A stretch of DNA of 64,000 bases from Roseinatronobacter monicus (lineage in GTDB: Bacteria > Pseudomonadota > Alphaproteobacteria > Rhodobacterales > Rhodobacteraceae), in assembly GCF_006716865.1 (NCBI RefSeq), contig NZ_VFPT01000001.1, forward strand, positions 2,165,001 to 2,229,000, read 5' to 3'. The notes under the pieces are model-generated. The model ran no database searches and was not told the origin of the DNA. It saw only the letters and a program-made list of their open reading frames with translations. Made by a program: the position numbers and the translations under genes. This document shows, in pieces, positions 62,010 to 64,000 of this stretch. The first letter of the stretch is position 1. The number at the start of each line of letters is the position of its first letter.

Positions 62010-62524
62010 GGTGCGTAGGTCCTTGTAAGGCTTTGTGAAAACCGTGCGCCACCCGGCCGTGGTGCGGCGATCCGCGCTTGAAGCTGTGGCGCTTTATGCC
62101 AGACACATCCGCGAAAGATCAGAGCTTCGCACACGCGGCAGCCAAATCGCCGTGCCGGGGGACGGCCCGGCGATGCGCGGCGGCGCGTCGCGCCTTGACT
62201 CCGCGCCCCTTTGTTTCAACTGACCGCAAAACCAGCATGCGCCATAAGGCGCACCGACAGAGAGGCAGGGGAAACGCGCAAATCACGCCACCCGAACGGC
62301 CCCAGCACACTCAAATGTAAAGGAAAGTGGTGGGCGACCCAGGAATCGAACCTGGCGTGGGTCTCCCCGGCGGAGTTACAGTCCGATGGGATGGGCTTCT
62401 AACACCCCCTTGTAAGCACTCAAAACCCTTGCAAAACAACGATATTTAGTCCTATATATCCGCCGTGGCTTCTAGGCTTTTCTTGCTTATTTGCTTACAA
62501 ATTGCTTACAAACGGGCGGATATC
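62010..62524. other. Gene-free junction region containing the tRNA-Tyr fragment
   Basis: About 515 bases. Left of 62328 is GC-rich sequence with several short frames that lack support. Right of 62385 a TTGCTTACAAATTGCTTACA repeat-like stretch (TTGCTTACA twice, about 62492-62512) lies before the integrase start, a possible promoter or recombinase binding site. I see nothing else. Confidence 0.4.
62328..62385 (-). tRNA. Displaced 3' fragment of tRNA-Tyr (attachment-site remnant)
   Basis: The minus strand reads the 3' half of a tRNA: CGGACTGTAACTCCG anticodon arm with anticodon GTA (Tyr), a class II variable arm (GGGGAGACCCACG), T arm CCAGGTTCGATTCCTGG and acceptor strand ending CCA at 62328-62330. 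The D arm and 5' acceptor strand are absent and the first pair of the anticodon stem is mismatched (T against C), so the 5' half was never here or was displaced. This is the usual left border of an element integrated in a tRNA gene. Not a functional tRNA. Confidence 0.8.
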
Positions 62525-63805
62525 ATGGGCGACAATCGGAAAAAACTGACCAAGACCAGCGTGGCGGATATCACGCCGATCGAGGGTAAGACGATCATCA
62601 TATGGGATACTGAAACGCGCGGTTTCGGGCTTCGCGTCTCAAGTGGCGGGGCCAAGTCATACATCCTGCAACGCCGTATCGGGAAGAAAGAGCGGCGCAT
62701 GACCATTGGTCGCGCAGGCGACATGACGCTGGACAAGGCGCGCAAGGAAGCCGCCAAGCTGGTCGCGCAGATCGTGGACGGGATCGACCCTGTGCAGGAA
62801 CAAGAGCGCCAAGCCGTTCAAGCCCTGACCCTAGGCGCAGCGTTTGAAAACTACATCGCAGCGCCAGTGCAGAAACAGGGGGCGTCCAGAGGCAAGGCGC
62901 GCAAGCCGCGCACTGTCCGGGATATCCGTTTGCAGATGATGCGTTTCAAGGATTGGCTGGAACTGCCAATTAAAGACATTACCGAAGATATGGTGAAGGC
63001 GCGTCACAAGAAGATTGCCGAGGTCTCACCCGCGCAGGCGAATCTGGCGTTTCGTTACCTTCGCGCCTGTCTCAATTTTGCCATTGCCGACAGCGACCCG
63101 CGCAATCCGGCGCTGACCCATAACCCTGTTGACCGTCTTAATCGAACGAACACATGGGCCAATGTGGAAGCCGCAAAGGGCCATGTTCCTGCTGACCGTC
63201 TCGCAGACTTCGTGCAGGCCGTGCAGACAGGGCTGGTGGGCTTGCGTCATGAGCACGAACACCGTGACGCGATCCTGTTCATGCTGCTGACGGGCGCGCG
63301 TCATGCCGAAGTCATGGGCGATGGCAAATCAGGCTATGAGCCGTTGAAGTGGTCGCAGGTTGATCTGGACGCCGCGACCGTGTTTTTCCCTGAGCCGAAA
63401 AACCGCCAGCCCTTCACCGTGCATCTGTCTCGACAGGTGGTCGAACTGCTACGCCAGCGCAAAAAGATCAGCGGCAAGCGGCGCTATGTTTTCGGCAATG
63501 CCAAGGGCGATGTGGTCGAGGATATCCGCAGCGCATATGCGCGTCTTGAAAAGGCGATGGGGTTTCGCGTTACATCGCATGATCTGAGACGATCCTACAC
63601 CACAGCGGCCAGCAAGTGCTGCAACGCATATGTGTTGAAGGCGCTGGTCAATCATATCAGCGGGGGCGATGTGACCGCCGGATATGTCCAGATCGAGGAG
63701 ACCGATATCAGACAGGCCGCGCAGGCCGTTGCAGACTTCATTTTGTCACCTGCCCGGATCGTGCCGATCGACAACGTGGTGAAGCTGGAAGGGGCGCGGG
63801 CGTGA
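62525..63805 (+). CDS. int: Tyrosine recombinase / integrase (arm-DNA-binding type)
   Basis: A 426-residue site-specific recombinase. The N-terminus (IIIWDTETRGFGLRVSSGGA, KSYILQRRIGKKERRMTIGR) is the DUF4102-like arm-binding domain of P4-type integrases; the catalytic domain shows Arg259 in TGARHAEV, the HDLRR box (His352-Arg355) and nucleophile Tyr387 in TAGYVQ. It lies about 140 bases to the right of the tRNA-Tyr fragment, so it most likely catalysed integration there. The start ATG at 62525 has only a weak ribosome site; an earlier non-ATG start is possible. The stop overlaps the next ORF (TGATG). Confidence 0.93.
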   Translation: MGDNRKKLTKTSVADITPIEGKTIIIWDTETRGFGLRVSSGGAKSYILQRRIGKKERRMTIGRAGDMTLDKARKEAAKLVAQIVDGIDPVQEQERQAVQALTLGAAFENYIAAPVQKQGASRGKARKPRTVRDIRLQMMRFKDWLELPIKDITEDMVKARHKKIAEVSPAQANLAFRYLRACLNFAIADSDPRNPALTHNPVDRLNRTNTWANVEAAKGHVPADRLADFVQAVQTGLVGLRHEHEHRDAILFMLLTGARHAEVMGDGKSGYEPLKWSQVDLDAATVFFPEPKNRQPFTVHLSRQVVELLRQRKKISGKRRYVFGNAKGDVVEDIRSAYARLEKAMGFRVTSHDLRRSYTTAASKCCNAYVLKALVNHISGGDVTAGYVQIEETDIRQAAQAVADFILSPARIVPIDNVVKLEGARA

Positions 63806-64000
63806 TGATATCGGAAGATACTGCAATCGAATTGCTAGAGACCCTTTTCGAGAGCGAGGAGCTTAATACTATTTTTTCCAACGATGAATACAAACCGGGG
63901 TTCGATTCTTTTCTTTTTTGGAAAGTATGCAAAATAAAAGACAATGATGGAATTTTTGCGATGGATGCGGAAATCGAAGGATTTTTGGCAAGTTACGCTA
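63805..64000 (+). CDS. AT-rich hypothetical protein, partial
   Basis: An open frame of 65 codons that continues past the right edge. It starts with ATG sharing a base with the integrase TGA, so it is translationally coupled to the integrase. Sequence: MISEDTAIELLETLFESEEL then NTIFSNDEYKPGFDSFLFWK and CKIKDNDGIFAMDAEIEGFL, acidic and aromatic-rich. Base composition is AT-rich compared with the core genes. No family is recognised; it is the first possible cargo gene of the island. Confidence 0.6.
   Translation, partial: MISEDTAIELLETLFESEELNTIFSNDEYKPGFDSFLFWKVCKIKDNDGIFAMDAEIEGFLASYA

Noticed and set aside
62328..62385. Complete tRNA-Tyr gene
   Set aside because: The D arm and 5' acceptor strand are missing and the anticodon stem has a mismatch, so it is a fragment.

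Overview
The window is GC-rich chromosomal DNA of an alphaproteobacterium, most likely a member of the Rhodobacterales (Rhodobacter/Roseobacter relatives). The evidence is the combination of a fused FdsG-FdsB formate dehydrogenase subunit, a 46-residue aa3-type cytochrome oxidase subunit IV, an NnrU-type protein, a DUF1737 protein, a mesaconyl-CoA hydratase next to sdhCDAB, and an intergenic hairpin block ending in GAGTATTTTTGACAAGA. No rRNA, complete tRNA or CRISPR array is visible.

Layout. 1-5.4 kb: a partial SUV3-like helicase, a TPR protein, an SCP2 protein with an alpha/beta hydrolase, thymidine kinase, an ArsC/Spx-like protein, a cold-shock protein and a RhlE-type DEAD-box helicase. 5.4-9.9 kb: a two-gene NAD-dependent formate dehydrogenase operon. 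10-19 kb: RluA-type pseudouridine synthase, a lipoprotein, CoxIV, an MBL hydrolase with an acyl-CoA dehydrogenase, Sua5 running in frame into a VOC protein, CutA, serine deaminase, a small cytochrome c and RpiA. 19-25 kb: glutathione reductase, hflK-hflC-DUF2065 and a DegP-type protease. 25-37 kb: ferredoxin, galU-galE, pgpA-cinA, a COQ10-like protein, Hpt, two c-type cytochrome genes, AI-2E transporter, formyl-THF cyclo-ligase, yicC-gmk, a PAS protein and hisA. 36.8-44.4 kb: glmU-glmS-DNA alkylation repair, three tandem universal stress proteins and a RACo-like 2Fe-2S/ASKHA protein. 44.4-49 kb: an acidic membrane-anchored protein, infC and a small operon (RpiR regulator, class III aminotransferase, carboxymuconolactone decarboxylase-like protein). 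49-56 kb: a carbon-metabolism block (malyl-CoA thioesterase-like protein, NnrU, DUF1737, mesaconyl-CoA hydratase, sdhCDA, lipoprotein, sdhB). 56-60 kb: a ClpP-like membrane protein, a DUF1989 protein and LepA.

From about 60.1 kb the character changes to an accessory region: an IS630-family element with a canonical A_AAA_AAG slippery site, a low-GC membrane-protein ORF abutting it, a 40-residue peptide gene, a displaced 3' fragment of tRNA-Tyr, a tyrosine recombinase, and an AT-rich reading frame that overlaps the recombinase stop and runs off the right edge. This looks like the left end of a genomic island whose body, cargo and regenerated tRNA-Tyr should lie beyond position 64000.

The genes of the core part fit a heterotrophic, respiring bacterium that oxidises formate, assimilates acetyl-CoA through the ethylmalonyl-CoA pathway into the succinate dehydrogenase step, and builds UDP-GlcNAc and UDP-galactose. 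The most notable sequence-level observations are a probable AUA start codon for infC, an extended inverted repeat upstream of sdhC, a probable one-base homopolymer indel that joins sua5 to its downstream neighbour, and the tRNA-Tyr/integrase junction.
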